Shown here piece after piece: positions 4,771 through 5,569 of a DNA stretch of 5,569 nucleotides. The stretch is from Actinomycetes bacterium (lineage in GTDB: Bacteria > Actinomycetota > Actinomycetes > Mycobacteriales > Mycobacteriaceae). The position numbers and the translations under genes are program-made. The notes beneath the pieces are model-generated. The model ran no database searches. It saw nothing but the letters and a program-made list of their open reading frames with translations, and was not told the origin of the DNA. Each line of letters opens with the position of its first letter. Within the stretch, counting starts at the first letter, position 1. Location of the stretch: positions 1 through 5,569 of the forward strand of contig JAEZIA010000077.1 in assembly GCA_023416315.1 (NCBI GenBank). The letters are read 5' to 3'.

Positions 4771-5567
4771 GCCGAACCGGCCTCGACGTGGTCGATAGCG
4801 GCGGAGAGACCGAAACACGTCGGCACGCATTGGTTTTCGTTCACGGTGCCTGGCACGCCGGTTGGTGTTGGGAGCAGCATTTCCTGAGTTTCTTCGTCGA
4901 ACATGGGTTCCGCGTTGTGGCGCCGAGCCTGCGCGGACACGGAAACAGTCCGTCAGACAAGCCGTTACGGATGTGTTCGATCGCGGACTATGTGCGTGAC
5001 GTGGCCGGCGTCGTCGCGGCGCTTCCCACCCCGCCGGTCCTGATCGGTCACTCCCTCGGTGGTTTCGTTGTGCAGAAGTACCTCGAACAGTCGGACGCAC
5101 CGGCGGCGGTGCTCATGGCGTCCACCCCGCCCCGGGGGCAGCTCGGTTCACTGCTCCGATCGATTCGTCGACATCCCTGGCGGTCAACGAAATTCGCGAT
5201 CACCGGCGACCCGGCAGATCTCTGCGGCACGCCGGCCGGGGCACGCGAGACGTTCTTCAACGACGACGCGCCGGACGAGGTGGTCGAAGCGTTCATGGGT
5301 CAGGTCCAGCCCGACAGCACACGGGCGGTCATGTTCGACACCGTGCTCGGAGACCTCGTTCGCACCCACAGGGTGCGGACACCGCTGCTGGTCGTCGGCG
5401 GCGAACGGGACCGGTTGTACACGCCTGCCGATGTGCGTCGCACTGCCGCGGCGTACGCCACCGAACCGGTCCTGTTTCCCGGGATGGGCCACGAACTGAT
5501 GCTCGAACCCGACTGGCGGATCGTTGCCGACCGAATCGAGCTCTGGCTGGCTCTTCGCGGCTTCTGA
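4767..5567 (+). CDS. Alpha/beta hydrolase (Abhydrolase_6/PF12697 type)
   Basis: This 266-residue protein has the classic order of an alpha/beta hydrolase. VFVHGAWHAGWCWE at 23-36 provides the oxyanion-hole HG. RGHGNS at 56-61 follows. The nucleophile is Ser96 in GHSLGG, the acid Asp215 in GGERDRLYTP, and the base His242 in GMGHELM. A cap region lies at about 120-200. The AWHAGWCW segment resembles esterases of the plant methyl-salicylate-esterase/hydroxynitrile-lyase type, so a small ester is a reasonable but unproven substrate. The ATG at 4767 overlaps the methyltransferase stop as ATGA, which suggests translational coupling; an in-frame GTG at 4749 would add six residues and is less likely. 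The protein is complete: its stop ends two bases before the window edge, so the operon may continue beyond it. Confidence 0.9.
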   Translation: MSRTGLDVVDSGGETETRRHALVFVHGAWHAGWCWEQHFLSFFVEHGFRVVAPSLRGHGNSPSDKPLRMCSIADYVRDVAGVVAALPTPPVLIGHSLGGFVVQKYLEQSDAPAAVLMASTPPRGQLGSLLRSIRRHPWRSTKFAITGDPADLCGTPAGARETFFNDDAPDEVVEAFMGQVQPDSTRAVMFDTVLGDLVRTHRVRTPLLVVGGERDRLYTPADVRRTAAAYATEPVLFPGMGHELMLEPDWRIVADRIELWLALRGF

Positions 5568-5569
5568 AC

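Overview
The window reads as high-GC actinobacterial DNA, most likely from Mycobacteriales (Mycobacterium/Mycolicibacterium or a close relative). Supporting signs are the strong GC bias at third codon positions, TANNNT-type -10 hexamers, an apparently leaderless regulator gene, and protein families typical of these genomes. The species cannot be named from sequence alone. The first 19 bases do not look genomic: they match the Tn5 mosaic-end (Nextera) library adapter at 17 of 19 positions, so position 1 is probably the raw end of a contig.

Left part (1-2155, minus strand): one long gene, cut by the contig end, encodes an exported protein made almost entirely of Pro, Gly, Ala and Val. It has a clear signal peptide ending in Ala-Val-Ala, a short non-repetitive mature N-terminus with a single Cys, then some 650 residues of repeats. 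These include blocks with an exact 57-bp (19-residue) period and a second repeat of 39 bp (13 residues). Long plus-strand open frames cross the same DNA but are mirror images of the repeats.

Middle (2156-3061): a 156-bp non-coding leader precedes the repeat gene and carries alternating CCGAA/TTCGG half-sites. Next is a minus-strand TetR-family regulator (2312-2896), then a 165-bp divergent intergenic region. That region holds a leaderless-type promoter for tetR and, for the rightward genes, a 22-bp imperfect palindrome overlapping a candidate -10 box.

Right part (3062-5567, plus strand): a tight three-gene operon. It encodes an HSL-like alpha/beta hydrolase (esterase/lipase fold), a SAM-dependent class I methyltransferase 11 bp downstream, and a second alpha/beta hydrolase overlapping the methyltransferase by the 4-bp ATGA. 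The divergent TetR gene most plausibly controls this operon and itself. A methyltransferase between two esterase-type hydrolases suggests small-molecule modification or breakdown (ester or lactone hydrolysis, methyl transfer), but no substrate can be read from the sequence. A TTCGGTAACC element shared by the tetR promoter and the repeat-gene leader leaves open that the same regulator also acts on the exported protein.
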